Shown: positions 8,878 through 20,160 of the stretch, one piece after another | Layout of the letters: every line of letters starts with the position of its first letter | How positions within the stretch are numbered: position 1 is the stretch's first letter | DNA from: Micavibrio sp. TMED2 | GTDB taxonomy: Bacteria > Pseudomonadota > Alphaproteobacteria > TMED2 | NCBI GenBank assembly: GCA_002168225.1 | Contig: NHBH01000009.1 | Coordinates: 505,609-569,608 of the forward strand | Length of the DNA: 64,000 bases | Reading direction: 5' to 3' | Program-made: the position numbers and the translations under genes | The notes under the pieces: generated by a model | What the model was told of the DNA's origin: nothing | The model's database searches: none | The model's input: the letters and a program-made list of their open reading frames with translations, nothing else

Positions 8878-8985
8878 GTGATTTTGAGACTGATTTTCAT
8901 ACAGCTTTGCCGCTCAGGGGCGGACATGCGTGGTTTCTCGTGATAGTATCGGCTGCACTATGGGGTGGAACGGCGATAATTACCG

Positions 8986-9669
8986 ATGATAGTCAGTAAG
9001 CCATGGCGCGCATTTGGGCTGCTCGCGCTTGGAATTTGCATGTTGCTGGGTGCGCAGGGCGTAGCGCTGGCCGATTGTGATGCACCCAGCACGTTGCCGA
9101 GCCTTGAGGTCAAGGTTGTGCCGTGGGATGTGCGCTATGACTATACCCGCTCTCAGGCCGAGCTGACCGCCTTTGTCGACAAGCAGGCTTGGCTCAGCAA
9201 TGGCCATCATGCCCGTGGTCTCTATCGCTCAGAAATCATGCACCGGCAGTTGATCGACTTCAATGAAGAGCTCGGCGGCTGGGCCAGCCCGAACTGCCTC
9301 GGCCTGTCACGGGTTTCGATTGAGCTGACCTATTACCAGCCGACAATCTATCTCGCCAAGGAACTGGCCTGGGCCCGTTGTGTGGCTAATGAAGTCCGTC
9401 GACACGAGCAGAAGCATGCTCTTGTTGACCGGGAAATGATGGAGTGGATGCACGCTTACCTGCAGGGTGAGCTGGTCAAATGGGCCGGATTAAATCTGGT
9501 GCATGAGGTGCCGGATATGTTGTCCGGCAAGGCGGAGATGGCGCGCGATCTGAACGCCATGGTGAAACGCGCTATTGATGTCTATACCGACAAACGAAAC
9601 CAGCGCCAGATCGCCATTGATACGCCGCAGGAATACAAACGCATCGAACTCGCCTGTCCGAACAACTGA
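8986..9669 (+). CDS. Secreted HExxH-containing putative zinc protease
   Basis: The 227-residue product has an N-terminal hydrophobic segment (residues 8-29, ending VALAD), fitting a signal peptide. The mature region holds R-H140-E-Q-K-H144, an HExxH zinc-metallopeptidase motif inside a helix-like segment, with downstream glutamates (E150, E153) as candidates for the third ligand. Cysteines at 31, 104, 132 and near the C-terminus could form disulfides. The order of a beta-strand region (VSIELTYYQPTIYL) followed by the HExxH helix recalls DUF922-type proteases, but I cannot confirm membership. It stands alone between the iron genes and cobT. Confidence 0.7.
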   Translation: MIVSKPWRAFGLLALGICMLLGAQGVALADCDAPSTLPSLEVKVVPWDVRYDYTRSQAELTAFVDKQAWLSNGHHARGLYRSEIMHRQLIDFNEELGGWASPNCLGLSRVSIELTYYQPTIYLAKELAWARCVANEVRRHEQKHALVDREMMEWMHAYLQGELVKWAGLNLVHEVPDMLSGKAEMARDLNAMVKRAIDVYTDKRNQRQIAIDTPQEYKRIELACPNN

Positions 9670-9702
9670 TCGGTGCGCTCAATCAGGCGATGGCAGAAGT
9701 AG

Positions 9703-11574
9703 TCAACCGGTCTTGCTGAGGCCACGCCCGCCGGATCTGCCACGATCCTCTTCAAACAGTTCAGCCAGACTGTTCATCATGGTGCCGCCCAGTTGTTCGG
9801 CGTCGACGATGGTGACCGCGCGGCGATAATAGCGGGTGACGTCATGACCGATGCCGATGGCGGACAGCTCAACCGGGCTGCGGCGTTCGATCTGGTCGAT
9901 CACCTCGCGCAGATGCCGCTCCAGATACCCGCCGGGATTGACTGACAGGGTGCTGTCATCCACCGGCGCACCATCGGAGATCACCATCAGGATCTTGCGT
10001 TGCTCAGGCCGGGATTTCAAGCGCTGGCTGGCCCATAGCAGGGCTTCACCATCGATATTTTCTTTCAGGATACCTTCGCGCAGCATCAGGCCGAGATTCT
10101 TGCGCGCTCGTCGCCACGGCTCATCAGCTGATTTATAGACAATGTGCCGGAGGTCATTGAGTCGACCGGGTCGTTCGGGCTTGCCGGATGAAATCCACTT
10201 CTCCCGTGCCATGCCGCCTTTCCATGCCTTGGTGGTGAAGCCGAGAATTTCGACCTTCACACCGCAGCGCTCAAGGGTGCGGGCGAGGATATCGGCGCTG
10301 ACCGCTGCAATGGAAATCGGGCGACCGCGCATGGAACCGGAATTATCGATCAGCAGCGTGACAATGGTATCCCGGAACTCCATGTCCTTTTCCTGCTTGT
10401 AGGACAGGGGCAGTTGCGGGTTGGCGACCACGCGGGACAGACGGGCACTGTCGAGTAAGCCTTCTTCCAGATCGAAATCCCAGGCACGGGTCTGTTTCGC
10501 CAGCAGGCGGCGTTGCAGCCGGTTGGCCAGTCGCGAAATAACGCCCTGCAAATGGCTCAACTGCTGGTCGAGCAGCATCCGCAGGCGGGTCAGTTCCTCG
10601 GTATCACACAGATCGGCTGCGGCAATGACCTCGTCATAATCCTTGGTAAAGGCGCGGTAGCCCTGATTGGCGCTGTCCAGATCATGGCTCGGGTCGGGAC
10701 GGTTCTGGGGCTGGCCGGGTTCTTCCACACCCATGCCGTCATCCATGTCGGCGCTGTCGTTTTCGTCCTGAGCCTCACCGATGTCGACTTCCTGCGCATC
10801 CTGCCCGGAGGCATCACTCATGATGTCGTTGTCGTCATCGCTCTGGGCATCGCCGCGGGACTGGTTGTCCTGTTGATCCTGATCCTCGTCGGGATTATCG
10901 CCGTCGCTGTCATCCTTGTCGTCGACGTCCTGATCGTCGGTGAAGTCGGTTTCGAGCCGGTTCAACAGGCTGCGGACCGCCTGCCCATAGGCTTCCTGAT
11001 CCTCGAGCAGCTTGCCCAGATCATTGAGCTGTTTGCCGGCACGTGTTTCCACGAAGGGGCGCCAGAAGTCGACGGCTTTGGTCATGCCCGGTGGTGGCGC
11101 ATCGCCGGTGAAGGCTTCGCGAGCCAACTGGTGCAGGGCTTCCGCCAGAGGCACGTCTTCGCGGCTCTGGCTATTTTCGTAACCGGCGCGGCGACAGCGC
11201 TCGATCATCGAGGCGGTCAGATTGGCGCGGGTGCCGATCATGTGCTGGGCACCGAGCGCTTCGCAGCGCGCCTGTTCCATTGCTTCGAATACCTCGCGGG
11301 CGGTTTCCCCGGTCGGCAAGGCGCTTTGATGGGTGCTCTGATTGTGATAGCGGCGGCGCAGGGCGGCGGCATCGGCCGAGCCACGCACCAGCGCGGCATC
11401 GGCGGCATTGAGGTCGCGGGCCGGCATGGCGATACGGGCGCGTTTGCCCTGCAGGCGGGCAGGCACATCCGCGCTGAACGCCACCTCAAGCTCGTGGTCC
11501 CGGGCAATGGCACGGGTTACGGCGGTGGTGGCGCGCTTGAACTTCTCAACGGGATGGTCGTCGGCATCTGCCAT
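9703..11574 (-). CDS. cobT: Cobaltochelatase subunit CobT
   Basis: The 623-residue protein has the CobT layout: an N-terminal alpha-helical region, a central very acidic linker (rich in D, E, Q and N, roughly residues 210-300), and a C-terminal von Willebrand A domain with the MIDAS motif DNSGSMRG. CobT joins CobS and the large CobN subunit to insert cobalt into hydrogenobyrinic acid a,c-diamide in aerobic cobalamin synthesis. It lies 20 nt behind cobS in the conserved alphaproteobacterial order. No cobN is visible in the window. Confidence 0.95.
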   Translation of the reverse strand: MADADDHPVEKFKRATTAVTRAIARDHELEVAFSADVPARLQGKRARIAMPARDLNAADAALVRGSADAAALRRRYHNQSTHQSALPTGETAREVFEAMEQARCEALGAQHMIGTRANLTASMIERCRRAGYENSQSREDVPLAEALHQLAREAFTGDAPPPGMTKAVDFWRPFVETRAGKQLNDLGKLLEDQEAYGQAVRSLLNRLETDFTDDQDVDDKDDSDGDNPDEDQDQQDNQSRGDAQSDDDNDIMSDASGQDAQEVDIGEAQDENDSADMDDGMGVEEPGQPQNRPDPSHDLDSANQGYRAFTKDYDEVIAAADLCDTEELTRLRMLLDQQLSHLQGVISRLANRLQRRLLAKQTRAWDFDLEEGLLDSARLSRVVANPQLPLSYKQEKDMEFRDTIVTLLIDNSGSMRGRPISIAAVSADILARTLERCGVKVEILGFTTKAWKGGMAREKWISSGKPERPGRLNDLRHIVYKSADEPWRRARKNLGLMLREGILKENIDGEALLWASQRLKSRPEQRKILMVISDGAPVDDSTLSVNPGGYLERHLREVIDQIERRSPVELSAIGIGHDVTRYYRRAVTIVDAEQLGGTMMNSLAELFEEDRGRSGGRGLSKTG

Positions 11575-11594
11575 ATGCTTGCCTGTGTCGTGCC

Positions 11595-12617
11595 TTAGGC
11601 TCTTGCGGTCACCACGCCGGTTTCCGGCAGTTCGGTGCCGAAGCAGCGCTGATAGAACTCGGCCACGGTCGCGCGTTCCAGTTCATCACATTTGTTGAGG
11701 AAGCTGACGCGGAAGGCAAAGGCGAGATCGCCGCCGAAAATTTCGGCATTCTCGGCCCATGTGATTACCGTCCGTGGCGACATGACCGTCGAGAGGTCAC
11801 CGATCATGAAGGCATCGCGGGTCAGCCCGGCGAGGCGCACCATGGCGTCGATCTTCTCCTTGCCCTCCGGATTGTCATATGACGCAAGCTTGGCGAGCAC
11901 GATCTTGGCCTCGGCGTCATGGGGCAGGTAGTTGAGGCTGGCGACGATGTTCCAGCGGTCCATCTGGCCCTGGTTGATCTGCTGCGTGCCGTGATACAGG
12001 CCTGTGGTGTCGCCAAGGCCGACCGTATTCGAGGTCGCGAACACCCGGAAGGCCGGGTGCGGGTGGATCACGCTGTTCTGGTCGAGCAGGGTCAGCTTGC
12101 CTTCCACTTCGAGCACGCGCTGGATCACGAACATGACATCGGGGCGACCGGCATCATATTCATCGAAAACGAGGGCGCATGGGCGTTGCAGCGCCCATGG
12201 CAACAGGCCTTCCTTGTACTCGGTTACCTGCTGGCCATCGCGCAAGACGATGGCATCCTTGCCGATCAGGTCGATCCGGCTGATATGGCTGTCGAGGTTG
12301 ATGCGGATACAGGGCCAGTTGAGCCGTGCTGCCACCTGTTCGATATGGGTGGATTTACCGGTGCCGTGATAGCCCTGAACCAGCACCCGGCGATTGCGCG
12401 CATAACCGGCGAGGATCGCCATGGTGGTGTCATGGTCAAAACGATAGGTTTCGTCGATGGTCGGGACATACTCGCTGGGTGCAGAGAAGCCGGGCACTTC
12501 CATGTCGGTATCGAGGCCGAATGTCTGGCGTACAGACACCGTGATATCCGGATGGGCATTCGGGTCCAGCCCGCCGTTAATGGCGTTTTCCGACTTGGCA
12601 ATCGCAGCAGAGCTCAT
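11595..12617 (-). CDS. cobS: Cobaltochelatase AAA+ subunit CobS
   Basis: The 340-residue protein is a MoxR-like AAA+ ATPase of the usual CobS length. It shows Walker [10 protein letters not shown], Walker [11 protein letters not shown], a sensor FATSNTVG, and the N-terminal [21 protein letters not shown] segment typical of CobS. It forms a ring with CobT and powers cobalt insertion by CobN. The gene precedes cobT by 20 nt, and the two should be one transcript started from the 176-nt gap upstream. Confidence 0.96.
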   Translation of the reverse strand: MSSAAIAKSENAINGGLDPNAHPDITVSVRQTFGLDTDMEVPGFSAPSEYVPTIDETYRFDHDTTMAILAGYARNRRVLVQGYHGTGKSTHIEQVAARLNWPCIRINLDSHISRIDLIGKDAIVLRDGQQVTEYKEGLLPWALQRPCALVFDEYDAGRPDVMFVIQRVLEVEGKLTLLDQNSVIHPHPAFRVFATSNTVGLGDTTGLYHGTQQINQGQMDRWNIVASLNYLPHDAEAKIVLAKLASYDNPEGKEKIDAMVRLAGLTRDAFMIGDLSTVMSPRTVITWAENAEIFGGDLAFAFRVSFLNKCDELERATVAEFYQRCFGTELPETGVVTARA

Positions 12618-12793
12618 GAGTTCATCTCGAAATTATGTTACGGCGCTTGGGTCCTCTGACCGTCGCCTTTGGGTGGGGCATTGCAATCAAATTCATATGT
12701 GCAAGACCAAGACCGTAGCGGGCCTGTAATCCGGCGTCCAGTCGACAAAACCCAATTTCACAGGAAATTCCATTATCGGCCCGGATTGGCGCT

Positions 12794-13417
12794 TTATGCG
12801 TCTGCCGGGCTGCTGATTTTCTCAAATGCGGTGCGCAGAACGCTATAGGCCTGACTGATCGCCTTGAACTTCTCTTCCGATGCCGGATCGCCGCCATTCA
12901 CATCTGGGTGGTGCTTCTTCACCAGTTGCTTGTAGCGGGCCTTGATCTTGTCGAAATCGACCGGTGGCTCCAGATCGAGTACGGCGAGGGCATCGATCTC
13001 GGCACGGGCGGCCTCGCTGTGCTGCGCCCGTTGTTCCCGGCGCCACTGTTTCTGTTTTTCAGCCCGGACGAAGGGATCATCATCACCGACGCCGAAGTGT
13101 CGGCGCACCTTGTCGCGCAACTGGTCTTCCATGTTGCCCCGGCTGCCCATGCGCCATGTTGGGCGGTCCCAGGTGTGGGCATTGCGCTGGTGGCTGTCGA
13201 TGTCATGGGCCGACATGCCGGAGAAGTAGTTCCACTTGGCGTTGTACTCGCGCGCATGTTCCATGCAGAACCAGTAATACTCGTTCATATGGTCACGGGA
13301 TTTCGGTGCGCGGTGCTCGGCACATTCGGTACAGCCCGGCGCTTCGCACACCCGGTCGGGTGGTGCTTCCTTCTGGTCCATCCATTTGAAGGACGATCTG
13401 TACTGTCTGCGTGCCAT
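12794..13417 (-). CDS. J-domain (DnaJ-like) co-chaperone with C-terminal J domain
   Basis: This 207-residue protein places its J domain at the C-terminus (about residues 145-205), with the HPD motif in KKHHPDVNGGD. The N-terminal part has a cysteine/histidine cluster (CEAPGCTEC, then EH, then FCMEHAREYN) that could hold zinc. The remaining linker is charged. The J domain should stimulate an Hsp70. Its position just upstream of cobST is, as far as I recall, common in alphaproteobacteria, but a role in chelatase assembly is only inference. Confidence 0.88.
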   Translation of the reverse strand: MARRQYRSSFKWMDQKEAPPDRVCEAPGCTECAEHRAPKSRDHMNEYYWFCMEHAREYNAKWNYFSGMSAHDIDSHQRNAHTWDRPTWRMGSRGNMEDQLRDKVRRHFGVGDDDPFVRAEKQKQWRREQRAQHSEAARAEIDALAVLDLEPPVDFDKIKARYKQLVKKHHPDVNGGDPASEEKFKAISQAYSVLRTAFEKISSPADA

Positions 13418-13743
13418 GGTTTCAGAAGTATGGGTTGATAGGCGGGGCAGGGCAAGCGGCCCGGTGCGATAAAATTGGCAGAAAAGTAAGGTTTTTTACT
13501 TGACCAAACCCTGATCGCTGGCTTTTTGCGGGGTTTTTCCCAGTCGCTCGGCCCCTGTTGTTGGCGACAATCCCGGGCAAATCGGAATTGGCAGCGGTTT
13601 CTCCTGTCAGATGCCTTCTGATTCTGCTGCGGCATGTCAATGGCGCGAAGGTTGATGATATCCGATATGGCGGAACTTATTGCGCATCCGGTCACAACTT
13701 GTCACTAAGTCAGCATACCTGTCGCCGCATATGAGGGATGATG
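13418..13743. other. Intergenic region between divergent J-domain and bolA genes
   Basis: No credible gene is seen in these 326 bases. The stretch holds a small inverted repeat, AAGTAA at 13484-13489 and TTACTT at 13496-13501, and a T-rich segment at about 13520-13548. The promoters for the two divergent genes presumably lie here. A GAGGG Shine-Dalgarno at 13733-13737 serves bolA. Confidence 0.5.
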
Positions 13744-14025
13744 ATGAGCGTTGCCGATACCATGCAGGACAAACTGGTTGCCGCCTTCCAGCCTGTAACC
13801 ATTGCCCTGAAAGATGAAAGCCACCGACACGAAGGCCATGCCGGTCATGATGGCCGCGGGGAATCCCATTTCCGGCTGACGCTGGTCTCCGACGCCTTCG
13901 CTGGCAAGTCGCGGGTCGAGCGGCAACGCATGGTGCACAAGGTGCTGGCCGATGAACTGGCGGACCGGGTGCATGCACTTGCACTCAAACTGCAAGCGCC
14001 TGAAGAAGTTATTGATAAACAATAG
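13744..14025 (+). CDS. BolA family protein
   Basis: Three consecutive ATG codons occur at 13738, 13741 and 13744; the GAGGG at 13733-13737 best fits the third, giving 93 residues. The sequence shows the BolA fold signature: ALKDESHRHEGHAGH, then ESHFRLTLVSDAFAGKSRVERQRMV (with the FxGxSxVxRHR-like helix), and HKVLADEL near the end. BolA proteins bind monothiol glutaredoxins through Fe-S clusters and act in iron-sulfur trafficking or gene control. The invariant His of the family is plausibly in ESHF. It is divergent from the J-domain gene. Confidence 0.92.
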   Translation: MSVADTMQDKLVAAFQPVTIALKDESHRHEGHAGHDGRGESHFRLTLVSDAFAGKSRVERQRMVHKVLADELADRVHALALKLQAPEEVIDKQ

Positions 14026-14169
14026 CTAATTTCTTCGTGAGCCATTTGCGCGCCATGGTTGCAAAATCATGGCATCTGCAATTTTGGTCTTGTGTTCGCT
14101 TTTAGTTCCTACAATAGTGCTCTTGCGACTGCGGTTGTCATGATTTGTTCTTTTTGTGGGAGGTATGCG

Positions 14170-14607
14170 ATGAACAAGCCTGAGCAAGATAAGGCTGAGC
14201 AGGACGGGCCGGATCAAAACAGGCCAGATGTCTTCAAACCCAAGATGAGCGCATTGGAGCGGGCGACGTCAACCACGCTGGTCGGACGGAATATCCGGGT
14301 CAATGGGCGACGCACCAGCGCCCGGCTGGAGCCTTCCATGTGGACGGCATTTTACGACATTGCCCGGCGAGAAGGACGGCATGTGGATGATATCGCAACG
14401 GAAATTGCCAATCTGAAGCGGCCTGAAACATCACTGACTGCGGCTTTACGTGTTTTCATCATGGCCTATTACCGCGAGGCGGCAACCGAACAGGGTCACA
14501 AGGATGCAGGCCATGGCATGCGCGAGCCAGCGCAGGTCTGGAGCAATCAAGGCACCTTCAGCGAGGCTCTTGAGGCGGTTTCACAGCTTGTGAGTGTCGC
14601 TGCCTGA
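14170..14607 (+). CDS. Ribbon-helix-helix domain protein (RHH_4 type)
   Basis: The ATG at 14170 is preceded by GGGAGG with six-nt spacing, which decides the start over an upstream in-frame alternative. The product has 145 residues. The N-terminal 25 residues are polar and repetitive (Glu/Asp/Gln/Lys). The central segment, RTSARLEPSMWTAFYDIAR followed by VDDIATEIA and ALRVFIMAYYRE, matches the alphaproteobacterial RHH_4 family of small DNA-binding proteins. It is likely a transcription factor acting as a dimer; its target is unknown. Confidence 0.85.
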   Translation: MNKPEQDKAEQDGPDQNRPDVFKPKMSALERATSTTLVGRNIRVNGRRTSARLEPSMWTAFYDIARREGRHVDDIATEIANLKRPETSLTAALRVFIMAYYREAATEQGHKDAGHGMREPAQVWSNQGTFSEALEAVSQLVSVAA

Positions 14608-14663
14608 TAACCGTAACCTCTTTAATCCATGCTCTGCTGGCATCGGCGCACCAGCAGATCATG

Positions 14664-14689
14664 AAAAAGGGGCCGGATGGACCGGCCCC
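14664..14689 (-). terminator. Rho-independent terminator downstream of greA
   Basis: On the minus strand an eight-bp stem GGGGCCGG/CCGGCCCC with a 5-nt loop is followed by five T, 30 nt past the greA stop codon. Confidence 0.88.
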
Positions 14690-14718
14690 GAAGCTGTTCC
14701 GACCTGCGGTCGGACTGA

Positions 14719-15192
14719 TCAGCCGAAGGTGACGGTCAGGATTTCATAGGACTTGCTGCCGCCGGGGGTGGCAACCTCGACTGAGTCACCTACCTGCTTG
14801 CCGATCAGGGCGCGGGCCAGTGGCGAGCTGACCGAGAGCAGGCCGCTTTTGATGTCTGATTCGTACTGACCGACGATTTGATAGGTCACTTCCTCGTCGG
14901 TATCCTCGTCAGCCAGCTCGATCTTCGCACCGAACTTGACGGTATCGCCGCTGAGGGTTGCCGGATCGATGACCTCGGCACGCGCCAGCATGTCTTCCAG
15001 CTCGGCAACCCGGCCTTCAATAAAGCTCTGGCGCTCGCGGGCGGCATGATACTCGGCGTTCTCAGACAGGTCGCCGTGCTCGCGGGCCTCGGCGATTGCC
15101 TTGATTACATTCGGGCGCTCAACGGTTTTCAGGTTCTTGAGCTCTTGTTCCAGACGGGCGTGACCCGTTGCTGTCATTGGTGCCTTATCCAT
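14719..15192 (-). CDS. greA: Transcription elongation factor GreA
   Basis: The 157-residue length and layout are those of GreA: an N-terminal coiled coil ([22 protein letters not shown], then [21 protein letters not shown] with the acidic tip D-x-x-E) and a C-terminal FKBP-like domain ending with [18 protein letters not shown] and [10 protein letters not shown]. It enters the RNA polymerase secondary channel and induces cleavage of backtracked transcripts. It lies downstream of carB on the same strand, 153 nt away, with its own terminator. Confidence 0.97.
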   Translation of the reverse strand: MDKAPMTATGHARLEQELKNLKTVERPNVIKAIAEAREHGDLSENAEYHAARERQSFIEGRVAELEDMLARAEVIDPATLSGDTVKFGAKIELADEDTDEEVTYQIVGQYESDIKSGLLSVSSPLARALIGKQVGDSVEVATPGGSKSYEILTVTFG

Positions 15193-15345
15193 GGCGATAT
15201 TCTTTCAGCCTCTTGCCTCAAGGGGCCACATCCCGGCTTCCGGTTGTGACCAATAGAAAATTTACGCCCGGTCGCTGTTCTCATGGAAAACAACAGCAAC
15301 CGGTCGTCCACATCCCCTGATCTCACGGGGGACGAGGTATCCAGT

Positions 15346-18300
15346 CTAGTAGGATCCCTGAAGGTACGACTGCAGGGGTTCGACGGTCATCTCGCCCTCG
15401 CGGAGGGCTGCAATGGCCGCGACTGCGGCGCGTGCACCGGCAACAGTCGTGTAATACGGAATGTTATTGACCAAAGCCGTGCGTCGCAAGCTAAAGCTGT
15501 CGGAAATTGCACGACGACCATCCGTAGTGTTGAAAACCAGTGCGATCTGGCCATCAATCATGGCGTCCACGATATGCGGCTGACCTTCCAGAACCTTGTT
15601 GATCTGGGTGGTCTCGACACCGTTATCGCTCAGATATTTCGCAGTGCCGCGAGTGCCGATGATGCGGAAACCGAGTGCCGCCAGTTCCTTCGCCAGTGGC
15701 AGGAAGGCCGGTTTGTCGCCCTCGCGCACCGAGATGAACACATTGCCCATCAGTGGCAGGGTAACGCCGGCACCGAGCTGTGCCTTGGCAAAGGCGATGG
15801 CGAAATCGCGGTCGAGGCCCATGACCTCGCCGGTGGATTTCATCTCCGGTCCGAGGATCACATCGACGCCGGGGAAGCGGTTGAACGGGAATACCGCTTC
15901 CTTGACCGCGGTATGGCCGAGCGGTTTTTCGCTCAGGTTGAAGCTGGCGAGTTTCTCACCAGCCATGACCCGTGCGGCGATCTTGGCAATCGGCACGCCG
16001 GTCGCCTTGGCAACAAACGGCACGGTCCGTGAGGCACGTGGGTTGACCTCAAGCAGATAGACGACCTCGTCCTGAACGGCATATTGCACATTCATCAGGC
16101 CAACCACCTTGAGCGCCTTGGCGAGACGGGCGGTCTGGTCTTTGATATCGGCCAGCACCTTCTCTGACAGGGAGTAGGGGGGCAGTGAACACGCGCTGTC
16201 GCCGGAGTGAATGCCGGCTTCCTCGATATGCTCCATGATCCCGGCAATGAAGACCGTGTCCTCATCGGCGAGGGCGTCCACATCGACCTCAATCGCGCCC
16301 TGCAGATAGCCGTCGATAAGAATTGGGTTATCGCCGGAGACGACCACCGCATTCTCCATGTAACGGCGCAGGCCGGCAACATCGTGGACAATCTCCATGG
16401 CCCGGCCGCCCAGAACATAGGAGGGGCGGATAACCAGCGGATAACCAACGTCGACGGAGGCTGCTTCGGCTTCCTCAAGCGTGCGGACAATGGCGTTTGC
16501 CGGTTGCTTCAGGTCCAGTTCCTGCAGCAGCTTCTGGAACCGCTCACGGTCCTCGGCGAGGTCGATGGCGTCAGGTGAGGTACCGAGCACCGGAATATTG
16601 GCGGCCAAAAGATCATGAGCCAGTTTCAGCGGGGTCTGGCCGCCGAGCTGGACGATCACGCCCATGACGGTGCCGTTTTCCTGTTCCCGACGCACAATGT
16701 CGATGACGTTTTCCGAGGTCAGCGGCTCGAAATAGAGGCGGTCTGCGGTATCGTAATCGGTGGAAACGGTTTCCGGGTTGCAGTTGATCATGATGGTCTC
16801 ATGACCGGCCTCGCGGCAGGCCATAACCGCATGAACGCAGCAATAATCGAACTCGATGCCCTGACCGATCCGGTTCGGACCGCCGCCAAGGATGATGACC
16901 TTGTTGCGGTCGCTCGGCTCCGCTTCACATTCTGGCGCATTGACACCGTCGCCCTCGTAACAGGAGTAGAAATACGGGGTCGGTGATGGGAACTCGGCAG
17001 CACAGGTGTCGATGCGCTTGAATACCGGTTTCACATCATGGGCGAGACGGGCATCGCGGACCGCACCGGCCTTCTGACCGGTCAGCTTGGCAATCCGCTC
17101 ATCGGCAAAGCCGAGTTTCTTGAGGCGCATCCATTCTTCCGGGGTGTCCGGCAGACCATTGGCCTTCAGACCGGTTTCGGCACGGATGATGTCTTCGATC
17201 TGATGCAGGAACCACGGGTCATAATGGGTGATCTCGTGAATTTCCTCAACGGTCACACCGAGGCGCATGGCCTGGGCGACGCTCAGCAGACGGTCCGGCA
17301 CAGGGGTGCTGAGCGCGGCACGGATGGTGGTGTCGCTTGGCTCGGTCTCGCCGTCATTGAGTTCAAAGGCGGTTTCGTCGAGGCCGGTCAGGCCGGTTTC
17401 CATGGAGCGCAGCGCTTTCTGGTAACTCTCGGCGAAGGTACGGCCGATGGCCATGACCTCACCCACTGACTTCATCGCGGTGGTCAGATATGGCTCGGCA
17501 CCACGGAACTTCTCAAAGGCAAAGCGCGGAATTTTGGTGACCACGTAATCAATGGTAGGCTCGAAACTAGCCGGGGTAACGCCACCGGTGATGTCGTTAT
17601 CAAGTTCATCCAGCGTGTAGCCGACAGCGAGCTTTGCCGCCACCTTGGCAATCGGGAAGCCGGTTGCCTTGGACGCCAGCGCCGATGAGCGGCTGACCCG
17701 TGGGTTCATTTCGATCACCACCATGCGGCCATTGTCGGGGTTGACCGCGAACTGGACGTTCGATCCGCCGGTATCGACGCCGATTTCCCGCAGACAGGCA
17801 ATCGATGCGTTGCGCATCAACTGGTATTCCTTGTCGGTCAGGGTCAGGGCCGGGGCCACGGTGACGCTGTCGCCGGTATGGATGCCCATCGGGTCCACAT
17901 TCTCGATCGAACAGATGATGATGCAGTTATCCGCCTGATCGCGGACCACTTCCATCTCATATTCTTTCCAGCCGAGGACGCTTTCCTCGACCAGAACCTC
18001 GCCGACCCGTGACGCGCGCAGGCCGCTGGAGACAATGTCGACAAACTCCGCCTTGTTATAGGCGATGCCGCCGCCGGTACCACCGAGGGTAAAGCTCGGG
18101 CGAATGATTGCGGGCAGGCCGGTATCCTCAAGCGCGTTGAGCGCTTCCTCAAGCGAGTGAACGACCGCGCTGCGGGGTGATTCCAGACCGATTTTTGACA
18201 TTGCCTCACGGAATTTCAGGCGGTCCTCGGCTTTCTCGATCGCTTCCTGATTGGCACCGATCAGCTCAATGCCAAGCTCCTTCAGCGTGCCGTCCTCGGC

Positions 18301-18606
18301 CAGTGCCAGTGCGGTATTGAGCGCCGTCTGGCCGCCCATGGTTGGCAGCAGGGCGTCGGGGCGCTCCTTCTCCAGGATCGCGGCAACCGCATTCGGGGTG
18401 ATCGGCTCGATATAGGTGGCGTCCGCCATCCCCGGATCGGTCATGATCGTCGCCGGGTTCGAGTTGATCAGAATGACGCGGTAGCCTTCCTCGCGCAGGG
18501 CCTTACAGGCCTGGGCGCCGGAATAGTCGAATTCGCAAGCCTGACCGATAACAATCGGGCCAGCGCCGATGATCGCGATGGATTTGATGTCTTCACGTTT
18601 GGGCAT
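15346..18606 (-). CDS. carB: Carbamoyl-phosphate synthase large subunit
   Basis: The 1086-residue protein is full length. It begins [22 protein letters not shown] and carries two homologous ATP-grasp halves (the second from about residue 565, with [21 protein letters not shown]). It ends with an MGS-like allosteric domain ([21 protein letters not shown]) of the sort that binds effectors. It uses ammonia from the small subunit plus bicarbonate and two ATP to make carbamoyl phosphate for arginine and pyrimidine synthesis. carA precedes it by 29 nt and the pair forms one operon. Confidence 0.98.
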   Translation of the reverse strand: MPKREDIKSIAIIGAGPIVIGQACEFDYSGAQACKALREEGYRVILINSNPATIMTDPGMADATYIEPITPNAVAAILEKERPDALLPTMGGQTALNTALALAEDGTLKELGIELIGANQEAIEKAEDRLKFREAMSKIGLESPRSAVVHSLEEALNALEDTGLPAIIRPSFTLGGTGGGIAYNKAEFVDIVSSGLRASRVGEVLVEESVLGWKEYEMEVVRDQADNCIIICSIENVDPMGIHTGDSVTVAPALTLTDKEYQLMRNASIACLREIGVDTGGSNVQFAVNPDNGRMVVIEMNPRVSRSSALASKATGFPIAKVAAKLAVGYTLDELDNDITGGVTPASFEPTIDYVVTKIPRFAFEKFRGAEPYLTTAMKSVGEVMAIGRTFAESYQKALRSMETGLTGLDETAFELNDGETEPSDTTIRAALSTPVPDRLLSVAQAMRLGVTVEEIHEITHYDPWFLHQIEDIIRAETGLKANGLPDTPEEWMRLKKLGFADERIAKLTGQKAGAVRDARLAHDVKPVFKRIDTCAAEFPSPTPYFYSCYEGDGVNAPECEAEPSDRNKVIILGGGPNRIGQGIEFDYCCVHAVMACREAGHETIMINCNPETVSTDYDTADRLYFEPLTSENVIDIVRREQENGTVMGVIVQLGGQTPLKLAHDLLAANIPVLGTSPDAIDLAEDRERFQKLLQELDLKQPANAIVRTLEEAEAASVDVGYPLVIRPSYVLGGRAMEIVHDVAGLRRYMENAVVVSGDNPILIDGYLQGAIEVDVDALADEDTVFIAGIMEHIEEAGIHSGDSACSLPPYSLSEKVLADIKDQTARLAKALKVVGLMNVQYAVQDEVVYLLEVNPRASRTVPFVAKATGVPIAKIAARVMAGEKLASFNLSEKPLGHTAVKEAVFPFNRFPGVDVILGPEMKSTGEVMGLDRDFAIAFAKAQLGAGVTLPLMGNVFISVREGDKPAFLPLAKELAALGFRIIGTRGTAKYLSDNGVETTQINKVLEGQPHIVDAMIDGQIALVFNTTDGRRAISDSFSLRRTALVNNIPYYTTVAGARAAVAAIAALREGEMTVEPLQSYLQGSY

Positions 18607-18635
18607 GGTGATGGCTGTCTTTGTCTGGTTAGGGC

Positions 18636-19790
18636 TTAGCGATTGGCGTCAATCAGGCTGGTGAAGCGTTCAAACAGGTAATGGCTGTCATGGGGGCCGG
18701 GTGAGGCTTCAGGGTGGTACTGCACCGAGAACAAGGGCTTGTCCTTGGCGCGCAGCCCCTCGTTGCTGCCGTCGAACAGGCTGACATGGCTTACCTCGAT
18801 ATTGGCGGGCAGGCTGTCAGGGATGACGCAGAAGCCATGGTTCTGGCTGGTGATCTCGACCTTGCCGGTCTCGATATCCTTGACCGGATGGTTGCTGCCA
18901 CGGTGGCCGTGGTGCATTTTCTCGGTCCGCCCACCAAGGGCGAGGGCCAGAAGCTGGTGGCCGAGGCAGATGCCGAAGATCGGCTTGCCGGTGGTGATCA
19001 GCTGCTCCAGTACCGGCACGGCATATTGGCCGGTGGCTGCCGGATCACCGGGACCGTTTGAGAGGAAGATGCCGTCTGGTTCATGAACCAGAATGTCTTC
19101 AGCGGTAGCGGTGGCGGGAACCACGGTCACGTCGCAACCATGGCTTGCCAGCATGCGCAGGATGTTGCGCTTGGCACCGTAATCGATGGCGACGACCTTG
19201 CGTTTCGGCGCGGTCTGTTCACCGTAGCCGGTAACGAGGTCCCAGGCGGTTTCGGTCCATTTATAGGTCTGGCCGCAAGTGACGCCTTTGGCCAGATCCA
19301 TACCTTTCAGACCGGGCCAGTCGGCTGCCTGTTTTGTCAGCGCATCCACATCAACCGCGCCATCTGGGGCGAAGCCGATAACACCGCGCGCAGCACCGTG
19401 ATCACGCAGGCGGCGGGTCAGACGGCGGGTGTCGATCCCGGCGATACCGGTCAGGTCGTTGGATTTCAGCCAGTCATCCAGTGGCCGGGAGGCGCGCCAG
19501 CTTGAGGGCTGGGTGATGTCGGCACGCAGGATCAGGCCACGGGCTGCCGGGGTGGTGGTCTCGATATCCTCGAGATTGGCACCGATATTGCCGATATGCG
19601 GGAAGGTGAAGGTGATGATCTGTCCGGCATAGGATGGATCGGTCAAAATCTCCTGATAACCGGTCAGACCGGTGTTGAAGCAGATTTCGCCAACGCTTGT
19701 GCCATGGGCGCCAAGGCCCTGACCCCAGAAAACGGTTCCATCATCAAGTACCAGAGCCGCTGTAGCACCGGTGGGACGCTTGGTCGTCAT
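18636..19790 (-). CDS. carA: Carbamoyl-phosphate synthase small subunit
   Basis: The 384-residue protein has an N-terminal CPSase small-chain domain ([39 protein letters not shown]) and a C-terminal class I glutamine amidotransferase domain. The nucleophile is the cysteine of [16 protein letters not shown], with the His-Glu pair in YHPEASPGP. It hydrolyses glutamine and channels ammonia to CarB. The sequence upstream (19791-20160) has no gene and should hold the operon promoter. Confidence 0.98.
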   Translation of the reverse strand: MTTKRPTGATAALVLDDGTVFWGQGLGAHGTSVGEICFNTGLTGYQEILTDPSYAGQIITFTFPHIGNIGANLEDIETTTPAARGLILRADITQPSSWRASRPLDDWLKSNDLTGIAGIDTRRLTRRLRDHGAARGVIGFAPDGAVDVDALTKQAADWPGLKGMDLAKGVTCGQTYKWTETAWDLVTGYGEQTAPKRKVVAIDYGAKRNILRMLASHGCDVTVVPATATAEDILVHEPDGIFLSNGPGDPAATGQYAVPVLEQLITTGKPIFGICLGHQLLALALGGRTEKMHHGHRGSNHPVKDIETGKVEITSQNHGFCVIPDSLPANIEVSHVSLFDGSNEGLRAKDKPLFSVQYHPEASPGPHDSHYLFERFTSLIDANR

Positions 19791-20160
19791 ATACGAGAAA
19801 TCCTCGGGTTACAGTCAAATCACGCCGGGGTTGATCCCCTGAATATCCGGGCGCGGCGGCCCGAAAAATGCAGCGTGGGTGCGATCAGCCGAAGGTCGTA
19901 TCAGTTGGCCGGTCAACCCGAAGTCGGGAAAGTAATCAGAACTGCCGCTGCTGGCTAGGGTAAAAATTAGGAAATGTTGGATGCGACCCATGCGTCTGCT
20001 GCAAGCCATACCCGCTAAGTCGCCACTTGTCCCCATTCAGCCAACCGCCAGATAATATTGCGAGAAGTTTTGGGATTGCTGCTTTGCTCGCTCACCATTA
20101 CGCTGGGCACAGCAAAAAAGCGAAAACCACCCCCAAAATATGAATCTGAAAGTCTGACAA
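19791..20160. other. Intergenic region between divergent carAB and yqeY
   Basis: No gene is supported in these 370 bases. This is the divergent promoter region for carAB (minus) and the yqeY-dnaG-rpoD block (plus). I do not see a clear attenuator hairpin with a T run, so control of carAB by leader attenuation is not evident. Confidence 0.5.

Noticed and set aside
10513..11598. A 361-codon open frame on the plus strand opposite cobT
   Set aside because: The product is a hydrophobic mirror of the acidic CobT linker; CobT itself is well supported by its VWA domain.
13484..13501. AAGTAA/TTACTT inverted repeat as a terminator
   Set aside because: Only six bp, and neither flanking gene ends here; the two genes diverge.
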